NCBI RefSeq assembly: GCF_040183065.1
Contig: NC_091121.1
Location: 61,350,287-61,414,286, forward strand
Direction of reading: 5' to 3'
DNA from: Periplaneta americana
Lineage: Eukaryota; Arthropoda; Insecta; Blattodea; Blattidae
DNA length: 64,000 bases
Part shown: positions 11,311-20,955 of the stretch, in pieces
Layout: each line of letters begins with the position of its first letter
Position numbering within the stretch: the first letter of the stretch is position 1
The notes under the pieces: generated by a model
Databases searched by the model: none
Told to the model about the DNA's origin: nothing
The model's input: the letters and a program-made list of their open reading frames with translations, nothing else
Made by a program: the position numbers and the translations under genes

Positions 11311-12157
11311 TTAGGTTAATGCATAAGTTTTTGTTCATCACAACACCGCGTTGTTAGGAGTTTGTTTATCGTTTGTCATTTGTTATTTGGAGTGATGTGC
11401 CTCCGTACGCCTTGATTTTTGCGGATTTGAAGAAAGATAGTGCAATTTGTGGACTAAACAAGATGGAGTGTCAAATGGGAAAAACCAACACTTCCTACAT
11501 ATTCTTCTGTTTGAGTTTAATAGAGGAGCAAAGGCAGCGGAGGAGACTCGAAATATTTGTGCGTATACGGGGAGAATACCATCGGAGAAAGCACTGCAAG
11601 AAAATGGTTCTGTCGTTTCAACACACGACACCCCGTACAAAAGTTACAGAAGATGATGTTATGCGTCTGGTGGGATAAAGAAGACGTTTTGTATTACGAA
11701 TTGCTTCCCAGGAATGTAACCGTAATTGCTGACATTTATTGCTAACAACTCAGACGCCTTGCAAACGCAATTGAAGAAAAACGACCGGAAAGACTCATTA
11801 CTAAGTGCTGCTGCAACACGAAAATGCACGCCCGCACTCCGCTAACATGACGAAAGCAGCTATCCAGGAGCTTGGTTGGGAGGTGATTCCACATCCTTCA
11901 TGTATTCTTCCGATTTTGCGCCCTCGGATTTCCACCTTTTCCGTTCTCTAATCAACAATCTTCAAAGAAACTCGTTTAATAATAAAAATGCTTTACAAAC
12001 TTGGCTTGACGACTTCCCTAACTCCAAAGCAGCAGATTTTTTCAGAGCGTCATATATATGATGTAGAAGAATATATTAGCCACTGATTAATTTCTGTTTT
12101 CTATTTATCTTAAATTGTCACAACGAAAAAACGCTACGAACTATTACATGAATCTAA
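11311..12157 (+). mobile_element. Internally deleted mariner (Tc1/mariner) element
   Basis: The left end begins TTAGGTTAATGCATAAG, matching the mariner terminal repeat pattern TTAGGTTGGTGCAAAAG, with TA in front at 11309-11310. The right end at 12157 is a diverged counterpart (..ACATGAATCTAA) followed by TA (12158-12159). At about 847 bp against roughly 1.3 kb for intact mariners, it has lost much of the middle of the transposase. Confident as mariner, less so for the exact right end. Confidence 0.72.
11490..12065 (+). pseudogene. mariner transposase remnant
   Basis: The N-terminal helix-turn-helix part is visible as FNRGAKAAEETRNICA and YGENTIGESTARKWF in two frames. After a deletion the C-terminal part reads NARPHSANMTKAAIQELGWE, then SSDFAPSDFHLFRSL and a tail like the mariner FxASK region. 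The D,D34D family pattern expects Asp before NARPH; here the codon is GAA (Glu), and the frame shifts again before the last Asp block. Several stops and shifts: inactive. Confidence 0.75.
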
Positions 12158-12159
12158 TA

Positions 12160-12538
12160 ATTCACGCTTCTTATAAAACAATAAAAGAAAAGCATTTTGA
12201 TGTTTCTCACAATACTCAGATCTACCACATACCACCTCCCGCAGGGAGCAGGAAGACTTCCAGTGCATTACAACTTTAATATCAATCATTAATACATTAG
12301 CCTATACTGAAAATACTTAGCTATGAATTAAGTACAACATAGCCTATAAACAAATTATTTCATACAGATTACGATTTGTAGGGGAGAAGGGATGATGATA
12401 ATTTTCCCTGCCGTCACTATCAAAGGTATTCTCATCTCTATTCATACATTGCTTATCCCAACCAGAGATGATAATTTCTTTCCTTTTGCAATTCTCTTAG
12501 AAATTATTTGGTGAATATGTAGGCTTATACTTTCATAA

Positions 12539-12590
<52 letters not shown>

Positions 12591-13084
12591 GCATCTTATT
12601 AAATAGCTTATTTCTGTACGACTAAAATTTTCATACTTTTAATGCTTGTTATGCGTTTCGGCAAAATAGATATTCGTAGGTCGGTAGCCTGCTATCGGTA
12701 CTCCGTATTGGCTTGGTAAAATTTCTTTTTCGGCGTTAGATTTAAATCAGATATTTCTGCCTAATCATAAAATTAACATTAGGCCTAATTATATAAGTTT
12801 CCGATGAATTTGGAACCCCAAAACTTTAAACTTACTGTGATATTTGTTTCCCTACAATTGTTTTATTAAGGGATTTGGTTAAAGGGACAATATTATTGGT
12901 TAAAAACAATAATGAAGTTATCGCTTTCTTCTCATGAAGATTGGACTATCTTAATATCTTAATATTTTTTTCGAAAACGTTACACAGTTACTTTACCAAC
13001 TGAGATACTCAGACGCCATATGTACACTTGAAATAAATTGTTGAAACAACGGGATACCAGACTGAAATAATGCACTGACACAGT
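12160..13084. other. AT-rich DNA with (TTA)n microsatellite
   Basis: Holds a clean (TTA)n run at 12541-12590; otherwise no pattern recognised. Confidence 0.5.
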
Positions 13085-13625
13085 CACATGTTACCTCTAA
13101 TTGAGGTTCTACCTGCTATTTATATAAGGCAGTAGGGCTACATCTCACTTGACACGTGTCAGAGGAAGAATAGACTAATTTGTTTGTATACATCTTAAAT
13201 CTGATTAGTATGATGTGTTGCTGGTCAGTGGTGTATACAATGGAGAGGAAAAGGAAACTGGCCACCCTACCCATTAACTCCTGGCTTTATTTTATTGGGT
13301 TATTTTACGACGCTGTATCAACATCTAGGTTATTTAGCGTCTGAATGATATGAAGGTGATAATGCCGGTGAAATGAGTCCGGGGTCCAGCACCGAAAGTT
13401 ACCCAACATTTGCTCGTATTGGGTTGAGGGAAAACCCCGGAAAAAACCTCAACCAGGTAACTTGCCCCGACCGGGATTCGAACCCGGGCCACCTGGTTTC
13501 GCAGCCAGACGTGCTGACCGTTACTCCACAGGTGTGGACAACTCCTGGCTTAATTGCATCATGAGTGATGCCTTATTGGTGTCATGTATGAGGTTCCAAA
13601 CTGCCTTCGGACAGTTGATTAAACA
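13085..13625 (-). repeat. Family Q repeat, minus copy, split by a SINE-A
   Basis: The reverse complement aligns by eye with 48140-48420: CAACTGTCCGAAGGCAG, CATGACACCAATAAGGCATC, AAGCCAGGA, then after the SINE GGTGGCCAGTT, TCTTCCTCTGACACGTGTC and CCTCAATTAGAGGTAAC. The SINE at 13288-13539 interrupts it and is flanked by a 12-bp duplication of family Q sequence, so family Q was there first. Confidence 0.65.
13288..13539 (-). repeat. SINE family A, full copy with 12-bp target duplication
   Basis: Minus-strand head (from 13539): tRNA-like GTGGAGTAACGGTCAGCACG with B-box GGTTCGAATCC (complement at about 13473-13483). The middle part has a GGTTTTTTCCGGGGTTTTCC block and a CGGCATTATCACC block. The tail is TGTTGATACAGCGTCGTAAA ending in an AATAAAA-rich stretch. 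AACTCCTGGCTT occurs at 13276-13287 and 13540-13551, a perfect target-site duplication that fixes both ends. Confidence 0.9.
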
Positions 13626-13741
13626 ACAAAGTAACATGGTAAAGACCCATATATTAATGCCACTGGTTACGATATTGATATGATATGAAGACAAATTTTA
13701 TCAAAAGAAAACTATAGGCTTAATTAAATATCAGACAAAAA

Positions 13742-13965
13742 AAAAATTGTACGAGTTCGGGTTCAAATCCTGGTTGGAATAAGTTACATCGTTGAGGTTT
13801 TTTTCTGGGGTTTTTCCTCAACCCACTAGGAGCAAATGTAGGGTAACTTTCAGAACTGGATCCTGGATTAATTTTGTTGGCATTGTCACTCATATGATAC
13901 CGGTATATAACCATTGCAGTTGATAAAGCGTCGTAAAATAAACCAATTAAAAATTTAAAAACTAG
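13742..13965 (+). repeat. SINE family A, 5'-truncated copy
   Basis: Starts inside the tRNA-like head at the B-box (GGGTTCAAATCC) and continues with GAGGTTTTTTTCTGGGG, the body, and the tail GTTGATAAAGCGTCGTAAA. The missing A-box half and several point changes mark it as old. Confidence 0.8.
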
Positions 13966-14474
13966 CATGAATATTCTACTGAAGTGATCATAAGCTTTTT
14001 CAAGGGTAATTTGTCTATAATGAAGATCTTGATATAATTATTTATTTCCTCGTTTATTTGTTTATTTTATTTTATTTTTCTGGCCTTTGGCGGAGATTTA
14101 ACCTTAAGCCTAGCATTGGTACGTTACTGAGAAGAGATTCTACATTTTGACTGACATTTTAAGTTAAAATACATATAAATTTTCCTTCTTTGTACTGCTG
14201 CATAAGCACATATACATAGGTTTTTTTTTTATCTTGGACAGAGAATTGCAGACGACGGTAAAAGAGAGAAATAGGAAATAAGCTATAGTAAGTAGTAACA
14301 TTAAATACTCTTTGTTTGGTCCCATAAAACCCACATATTTGAGTTTAATTACCCATAAAAGAAGTATAAGAGTTTGTACTATGGAATAACACTTACTGGC
14401 CGTTTAATTATCCTACTTGGTGTACAAATTCATTTAACATTCAGGCATTTTTAAATCGGTAATTGTAATTTTTT
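13966..14474. other. No gene recognised
   Basis: AT-rich, with T-rich TTTATTT iterations around 14040-14085 that could be an eroded LINE tail; not classifiable. Confidence 0.4.
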
Positions 14475-14808
14475 TGTTTTAAGATTTCCAGCAACAAACG
14501 TGTGTCTTATCGCTTCGAGCACAATCAGATGGTCCGTTATTGTACTAGAGACATTAAACCACTTGAAGGTAGCAATTTCAAGGTCTTCTGCCCCCGCAGT
14601 TTCTAAATGCTTACGTTCAGGATTAATTTCACCACTTGCGACACTGTCCTCTATTTTCTTGTGTTTCTTTATAAATGTTGCGAGTGTTGACTGCATAAAC
14701 CAATATCTTTTTAGCCATTTCAGTCTGCTTCAATTCCCTATCTAAATCACTAAATGCAGCTAATTTAGTCTCCAAACTGATTTGTTTTCGTGTTACACGT
14801 GTCATCAT
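14475..14808 (-). pseudogene. pogo/Tigger transposase N-terminus (CENP-B-like HTH)
   Basis: Reading from about 14805: MTRVTRKQISLETKLAAFSD, then ELKQTEMAKKI, and after a shift ATFIKKHKKIEDSVASGE and AEDLEIATFKWFN. This matches the tandem helix-turn-helix DNA-binding region of pogo/Tigger (Tc1-superfamily) transposases: KRKxxSLExKL, AKxxGIxxSTLxTI, and the W-F core. Nothing of the DDE catalytic domain follows, and frameshifts are present. The Harbinger-like insert begins at 14816, a few bases upstream of the apparent start codon. Confidence 0.65.
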
Positions 14809-14815
14809 TAACTAA

Positions 14816-15686
14816 AGGCTGGTTCACAATAAACCAGGAACGAGAACCAGAATGAAAACGAGAAGCAGAGGACGTGAATATGAAAATTTTTTATTCACAA
14901 TAAACCGAGGACGTAGACAACTATGCATATCGATATGTATGTCAATAACGATATGTAAAGTCGATATTACGCATTCTGATGTTATTTGTGTATAATTGAC
15001 CAATGGCGTTCTCTCATGAGTACAAGGCAGCCAACATAAACACAGGTTAACCAACTTCGAAATTTCAATTGAAACATTTCATTAGGTACGGTACTATAAA
15101 TATGACCATGCATCTTTATTATCACAACCTATTTTAAGTCTACCATAACGTAAAATAATTAGAGAAGAAACATTTGTAATAGAACAAAAATGAACACAAC
15201 AGTAGTTATTGAATTGAAGAGTGAATATGTAGTGTGTAATACAACCAATACAGTAATAAAATATGATTCGCTTCCGATCGGTGTTCAAAGATGCAGCAAT
15301 TGAAAGCCACATATTCTCCTTCATTTTCTCATCTTTATACGAGGCTTATCGTAAAAGTGAGGATTTTCCTCAACATTCAATATTAGAATCTCATCAAATA
15401 AAACTTGCTCCATGATGCACAGCACAGAACAAAATAATGCATAGGTTATGTCACGGTCTTCTTGCTACAAAATATACAAAATATATAGATGGCAATAGAA
15501 TGAATCTAGTGGGCTGTGATCGGAAACGTGAACGCCAAAGTTGAAACTTGGCCAACTCTCCGTTCCCGATCTCGGGCTCCGGCAAGCTTTTCGTTAACTG
15601 TGAATGCTAACATTTAAATGTATACATTTCAACAATTTTACCGTTTTCGTTCCGATTCTCGTTTCCGGTTTATTGTGAACCAGCCT
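14816..15686. mobile_element. Harbinger-like non-autonomous transposon (0.87 kb)
   Basis: Left terminus AGGCTGGTTCACAATAAACC; the right terminus at 15686 is its near-perfect reverse complement (GGTTTATTGTGAACCAGCCT). Similarity continues inward through an ACGAGAA block to about 45 bp. A TAA trinucleotide lies on both sides (14813-14815 and 15687-15689), as expected for PIF/Harbinger-type targets. An internal second copy of TTCACAATAAACC lies at about 14899. No transposase inside, so it would depend on a partner in trans. Confidence 0.75.
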
Positions 15687-15689
15687 TAA

Positions 15690-16198
15690 CACTCGAGTGT
15701 AAAAGGCGCTAGTTGCAGGAACCATAAAGTTAAATCCTGTTAAGGATCATGCGCCCTTGAACCAGATAGATTTCTATTGTAATACACTCCTTGCAGAGAA
15801 TGCCAAGATCGGTAAACAAAAGTATCAAAGAGGACAGACAAAATAATGAAAAACATAATTAAGGGGGCGATACGAAGTGAAAAGCGAAATAATGAACATG
15901 AAAACTAAGCAGGCCTACATTAAAATAATATTATAATGCTTTACTTTTACATTGGGGTTCTTCCAAAATTTGACCATCACTGTAATGATGGATAAAATAT
16001 ATTGAAAATATAGGAAATGCCGTGAGAGATCAAATCCATTGTTACAAAAGGGTTTATCATTATATCGGTTTTCCTTGCACGGAGTTTCGACTGTATATAT
16101 GTATACAAGTGTACAGAGAGGATGGACGAATGTCCATCATCATTAAACCGGACAGAAAGGTGCATCAAGCATACAGCCTCCAGGAGGTATCGATAATG
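15690..16198. other. No feature recognised
   Basis: Nothing recognised on either strand. Confidence 0.4.
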
Positions 16199-16376
16199 GC
16201 GCATGCGCGGACTTCTCATGCAGTGCCAGCGTGATCCTTAGCTGGATTTATTTTCGCGTGCACATTCCAGATAAAATCAAGAAATTCCTTTCACATCTTT
16301 CCGGTTACACATCTTGCATATACGAAGGATAGGTTTAGTTATTTTAGGTTTTTATTAACCAAGTCCGCGCATGCGC
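16199..16376. repeat. Short inverted-repeat element, CpG-rich ends
   Basis: GCGCATGCGCGGACTT at 16199-16214 is the exact reverse complement of 16361-16376. With 146 bp between the arms and no ORF, it looks like a miniature inverted-repeat transposable element. No convincing target duplication, so the class is open. Confidence 0.5.
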
Positions 16377-16849
16377 AGTTTGATCTCACAGCCAAGTTCT
16401 TCCTGTCCTGAGTCTCACGTATCTGATCTCGAATTTCAAGCCATCCGCAAATTGATTTAATTTTCCACAGTTCAGTTTCGCTGTTTTTAAGTGACACTAC
16501 ACGCAAATACGTCGGTTCTTTTATGTTTTAAAACCCAGAAGAAATTTGGTCTCAGTAAAAGTTAACAGATAAATCACGGTGAGGATAAACACAAAGGTCA
16601 TAGGTGGGGTTCGAAGTAAGATCACGCACCTGAAAACTAATATTCTAGGAATTTATAGGCATCCACTCAAGACTGAACTCCGATTTCCGCATTTCTTCGA
16701 TCACCGTCAGCAATGACGTTGCCTGGCAACGCTCAAGCATGAGTCACGTTTCGGAAGCTATGCCGCCGTTGATTAAGGTCGTAGAAAGTAACTTGAGCGA
16801 ACTATCGACAATAACGTTGTTGATACCAACATCGAAAGCTGTTTATGAT

Positions 16850-16908
<59 letters not shown>

Positions 16909-16909
16909 T
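16850..16909. repeat. (TAA)n microsatellite
   Basis: About 20 uninterrupted TAA units. Confidence 0.95.
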
Positions 16910-17231
16910 TATTCAAATAAACAAGACGAAGTCATTAACACAACGAACTTCAGTAAAGTGTGAGTGCGTGCGTGCGTGTGTGTGTGTAATCGTAGAGTTT
17001 TTAACTTGTTAATCGCTCCAACTCTACGGGCGTGGCTCATAGATGTCGCTAGTGCCAGGAGGAGTAGACTACTTATACTTAGTTCGTCAGAAACTATCCA
17101 GACTATGTTATAGTCGTAATAAATTATGATAATTGAGGATTGTTGGGATGTCACAAGGGAACCGGAACACTCGGAGGAAGGTCCTCTGCTCCACGGACTT
17201 GGCCAACACAAGTTATAAATTCAGGGTGGAT

Positions 17232-17490
17232 TTAATTTAATTTAGTAGGTTATTTTACGACGCTTTATCAACATCTCTGGTTATTTAGCGTCTGAATGAG
17301 ATGAAGGTGATAATGCCGGTGAAATGAATCCGGGATCCAACACCGAAAGTTATCCAGCATTTGCTCATATTGGGTTGAGGGAAAACCCCGGAAAAAACCT
17401 CAACCAGGTAACTTGCCCCGACCAGGAATCGAACCCGGGCCACCTGGTTTCGCGGCCAGACGCGCTAACCGTTACTCCACAGGTGTGGAC
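17232..17490 (-). repeat. SINE family A, full copy with 12-bp target duplication
   Basis: Close to the 13288 copy throughout: head with B-box complement GGAATCGAACCC, the GGAAAACCCCGGAAAAAACC block, and tail. TTCAGGGTGGAT at 17220-17231 is repeated exactly at 17491-17502. The right-hand duplicate lies inside another tRNA-headed repeat (17503-17565), so this is a SINE nested in an older SINE-like element. Confidence 0.9.
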
Positions 17491-17502
17491 TTCAGGGTGG
17501 AT

Positions 17503-17565
17503 CAACCGAGTTTTGAACCCGGGCCTCCTCATAAGCCCAGTGCGCTAGTACTCAGCCAACGTGGG
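17503..17565 (-). repeat. tRNA-like SINE head split by SINE-A
   Basis: The minus strand shows TTGGCTGAGTACTAGCGC (A-box-like) and GGGTTCAAAACTC (B-box-like). The A-box resembles the family D head at 5880. The body continues on the other side of the SINE-A insert. Confidence 0.5.
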
Positions 17566-17740
17566 GGTTTTGGAGGAAATATGAAAGTAACAAAACAGTT
17601 ATTCAAGCAGTCAGCGAATGAGCAGCTCCAATACTGAGATACAGTATTACACACCAGACATACTGTATTAGGTCTACAATGAGAAAATCAATTCACCACA
17701 GATTGGTTTGGAAATCCGAGTTGATACTAAATTACAATTT

Positions 17741-17972
17741 TTTTTACTTGATTATTTAAGAACATTGTATCAACTACTGGGTTATTTAGCGTGGATGGAA
17801 TATTGGTGATAGCGAGATGGTATTTTGTGAGATGAGGCCGAGGATTACCTGACTTTCTCCTTATTGTTGGGGAAAACCTCGGAAAAAATCCAACCAGGTA
17901 ATCAGCTCACGCGGGAATCGAGCCCACGCCCGAGTGCAACTTCGGATCAGAAGGCAAATACACTGCCTGGGC
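17741..17972 (-). repeat. SINE family B, diverged copy
   Basis: Shares with 10961-11215 the blocks GAGATGAGGCCGAGGATT, GTTGGGGAAAACCTCGGAAA and AACCAGGTAATCAGC, and GGAATCGAGCCC (degenerate B-box complement). The tail has drifted. Confidence 0.7.
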
Positions 17973-17974
17973 AT

Positions 17975-18230
17975 TGATTTTAATGGGTTATTTAACGACG
18001 CTGTATTAACTCCAAATTCATCTAGCTTCGGTGAAATTTGCGATAACGAACTGGTATTCTGGCGAGTTGAGATCGAAGATTTGCCATGATTATTTTACAT
18101 TCGCCTTACAGTTGAGTTTAAGCCTCGGAAAATCTGAACAGGTAATCAGCCTAAACGGGGTTAGAATCCACGCCTTAGATAGGAATCCAATTCGTTACCC
18201 TTCAGCTAAGCCTGTGTTGCAATCGTCCTA
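17975..18230 (-). repeat. SINE family B, second adjacent copy
   Basis: Immediately follows the previous copy in the same orientation, starting with the tail GGGTTATTTAACGACGCTG. It retains TTCGCCTTACAGTTG and CAGGTAATCAGCC but with many changes. The two adjacent copies differ too much to be a recent tandem duplication. Confidence 0.6.
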
Positions 18231-18380
18231 GAAAACATTAAATATAAATTGTGTTACACAGACATTATGACAAATCACAATAACAAATGGCAGACCCGAA
18301 TTAACATAGGTACTCTCTATACAGCATAGGGATCGGCGTGAGCAGAGGCATATGCACTCATTACGCGTACGAAACTCCAA

Positions 18381-18716
18381 CTCATCTTAAGCCAGAATTA
18401 ACCTACCCAATTTGGGTTGACGGAGCTGAACTCGGTTACTGGTGGTCTGTAATACATCATCGAGAATAACTTGAGAAGCGACAAGCGCTCATTGCTTGTT
18501 CCAGTTCCTGAACACTTAGCCCATCTTAAGTCAGAACCATTTCCTCCCGAATACCTGCCCTCGTTCCTTCCTTCATCCAATTTGAGCTGACGGAGTCGAA
18601 CTCAGTCTCTGGCGACCTAGAATACAACATCGGGAGCGACTTGTGAAGCGGCAAGCGTATATTGCCTAATCGAGTCTCAGGATCAGGACCCATCCCTAGC
18701 TTATCTTATACCAGAA
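18381..18716 (+). repeat. Tandem duplication, 140-180 bp unit
   Basis: CTCATCTTAAGCCAGAA (18381), CCCATCTTAAGTCAGAA (18520) and CTTATCTTATACCAGAA (18700) start successive units; TGACGGAG..GAACTC recurs at about 18419 and 18589, and GCGACAAGCG/GCGGCAAGCG at 18477/18647. Unit 1 lacks about 40 bp present in unit 2. No coding content seen. Confidence 0.7.
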
Positions 18717-19027
18717 ACACCCCAATATCCTGTCTCGTGGTGAAATACAACTCGGGCTATTACAAACAACAATAACACTCACCTTTCTCAGCATCATTTG
18801 CTCAGGGTCGATCGGGTCATATTTTACTAGAGTCACCTCAAAGCCAATTGGCTAGTCTCCTAAACTGAGACAGCGCATCCTGCCTGTAGTTTTCTGTGAA
18901 TTTTCTAGGACGAATATCGGTATGAGCCCTAAATTAAATAGACCATAGACCTACATCTCCCTCCCCACACATTTTTCGGCACTTTTCAAAACAAACTTTT
19001 CTGAAATAGGAGCCTTGGCTTTCATAT
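18717..19027. other. No feature recognised
   Basis: Nothing recognised. Confidence 0.4.
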
Positions 19028-19085
19028 GTCATCATCATCATTATCATCATCCTAAGGCACCACAACTTCAAAATTGAAAGTTTTG
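19028..19085 (-). repeat. LINE 3' end with (GATGAT)n tail
   Basis: The minus strand reads GAAGTTGTGGTGCC followed by GATGATGATAATGATGATGATG. This matches the 3' end of the LINE scrap at 3036 (GAATTGTAGCGCC plus GATGAT tail). Only the very end is present. Confidence 0.5.
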
Positions 19086-19099
19086 GCCTTCTCAATACA

Positions 19100-19222
19100 C
19101 AATACGCTCCATACAGTTTCTTGCGGTATGTCTAACTCTCTGCTGGCGCGGCGAGTTGATTTCTGTGGACTACGCTGGAAGCTTGTCCTTACTCGGTGAA
19201 CTGTTTCTTGTGGGATGTATGG
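19100..19222 (-). pseudogene. Insect DDE transposase N-terminal scrap
   Basis: About 40 codons containing VHRVRTSFQRSPQKSTRRAS followed by RELDIPQETVWSVL. The string RxSFxRSPxKSTRRASREL..PQ.TVW.VL is the helix-turn-helix part of a transposase family widespread in insect genomes (Tc1/mariner-IS630-like). It is cut off right after the motif by LINE 3'-end sequence. The element at 35116-36074 carries a C-terminal part that may belong to the same family. Confidence 0.6.
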
Positions 19223-19317
19223 ACCCATGCAGCCAAGGGAACTAAGAAAATTGCTTAGATAGGATAGGTGCATTGGAAATTGCGAACAGAGAAACGACAG
19301 TTGTAGCACTTCTACAA

Positions 19318-19366
<49 letters not shown>
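19318..19366. repeat. (AAT)n microsatellite
   Basis: About 16 AAT units. Confidence 0.9.
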
Positions 19367-19368
<2 letters not shown>

Positions 19369-19977
19369 ATTCCTTCAGTCTCTTGCACGAAGCAAAATGT
19401 TGTTATTCGATTTGTATCTTTTTCATTACCGTATCTTCAGTTCGTTCTACAACTTGGAGTTTCCTGTATCCTTCCTCTATGCTATCCTTGTGGTTTCCAT
19501 TTCCGATCTTCTCTTGTTATTTTGTCCTGCGCTATCTTGATAAGTGACCAGTTCCTTGTTACTTGCACCGTTTGATATCCTGTGGGATAGTCATCTGGTG
19601 GTTTTTTTTTTTTCCAAAGGTCTTCTTTTGCTACATTATTCATCATCATCATGAATGATTTTTAAGCGTATCTTAGCGTATTTCAGTTTCCAATCTCCAC
19701 AAAGCCCTGTCATTTCAACTCCCTTCTTCAACTCATCTCTCTTCCATCAGCTGTTGTATTTCGCGGAGCCAATTTTGTCTGGATCTTCCACGGTGTCTTG
19801 TTCTTCTGGCGTCCATATCAAACAGTCTATTCGGTGATCTTTAATGTGAGATTCTTCTGACGCGGCCATGCTGTTTGAGTTTCTTGTTCTGTATCACATA
19901 TAAAATAGTTTCTTGGTTCATTTTCATCATCTCTCTTATGATCACTTCAGGTTCTTTTCTTCTTTGGATTTACGAAC
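19367..19977. other. No feature recognised
   Basis: T/C-rich, no coding or repeat pattern recognised. Confidence 0.4.
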
Positions 19978-20172
19978 TGTACGCCTAAGGGAGGATGAAC
20001 CACCTGTCAGCGTCGGTCCACGATGCCAATTCAGGAAGAGCTTGGGGCTTCTATGACTTATCAGGCTACTCAACTGTGGATGAGATCAGCTCCATCACGA
20101 GCTGAGGTAGAATGACCCACCTGCTGGCGTTGGATTCACGAATGCTCCCAGGCCACCTATCAGACTTGTGCA
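19978..20172 (+). repeat. SINE family D body (opposite orientation)
   Basis: The reverse complement matches 42765-42960 closely: TAGGTGGCC, GCATTCGTGAATCC, GGTGGGTCATTCTACCTCAG, TCTCATCCACAG and AGCCCCAAGCTC. The tRNA-like head is not recognisable in this copy. Confidence 0.6.
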
Positions 20173-20372
20173 ATCATAGCATAGTCTATATAGGGTGCAC
20201 AATGGTTCAAATCATGTCCAAGTATAAGAACCCGTTCCGGGCTCAGCCCTCGAAAAGTCAGGCCAAATTCCGTTCATTACCTCACTAAGTTCGTTAGTCG
20301 AATTTTCCTATCTACTTGCCTATCTATCTGCCTACCTACCTACCTACGTACAGCATCCCTTCATCTATAGCC

Positions 20373-20430
20373 TACATACATACATACATACATACATACA
20401 TACATACATACATACATACTTACTTACTTG
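20373..20430. repeat. (CATA)n / (CTTA)n microsatellite at LINE 3' end
   Basis: CATACATA units followed by TACTTACTTACTTG directly abut the 3' end of the RTE-A LINE copy at 20431. Confidence 0.9.
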
Positions 20431-20836
20431 CAAATGACTTTTAAGGAACCCGCAGGTTCATTGCCGCCCTCACATAAGCCCGCCATCGGTCCTTATCCTG
20501 TGCAAGATTAATCCACTCTCTCTTTTGTCATCTAGTCTGCTGTCAAAAAATCTGAAAGTTATAATTTATAAAACAGTTATATTACCGGTTTTTCTGTATG
20601 ATTGTGAAACTTGGACTCTCACTTTGAGAGAGGAACAGAGATTAAGGGTGTTTGAGAATAAGGTTCTTAGGAAAATATTTGGGGCTAAGCGGGATGAAGT
20701 TACAGGAGAATGACAATGTTATACAACATGGAACTGCACGCATTGTATTCTTCACCTAACATAATTAGGAACATAAAATCCAGACGTTTGAGATGGGCAG
20801 GCATGTAGCACGTATGGGCGAATCCAGAAATGCATA
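20431..20836. mobile_element. RTE-A LINE copy with 5' inversion (twin-priming type)
   Basis: 20431-20521 is the extreme 3' end of the RTE-A LINE on the minus strand (TTTTAAGGAACCCGCAGG, TTGCCGCCCTCACATAAGCC). From 20525 to 20836 the sequence is internal RTE-A coding sequence on the plus strand, reading SSLLSKNLKVIIYKTVILPV, CETWTLTLREEQRLRVFEN and RKIFGAKRDEVTGE. Compared with 38878-39632, the inverted block ends about 120 bp before the point where the 3' block starts, so material was lost at the junction. A head-to-head arrangement with a junction deletion is the known signature of twin priming during LINE integration. Confidence 0.75.
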
Positions 20837-20955
20837 CATACATACACACATAGGCTATATAAATAATCGAAGGTAAGTAATTATAACATTGACATGTACG
20901 GCCAATATTTAACAATATGGTGTAATATTTCCGGTTTCGGTAATACAAAATAAGT

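Noticed and set aside
18840..18870. Small palindrome AAGCCAATTGGCT as regulatory site
   Set aside because: Short and isolated; expected by chance in a window of this size.
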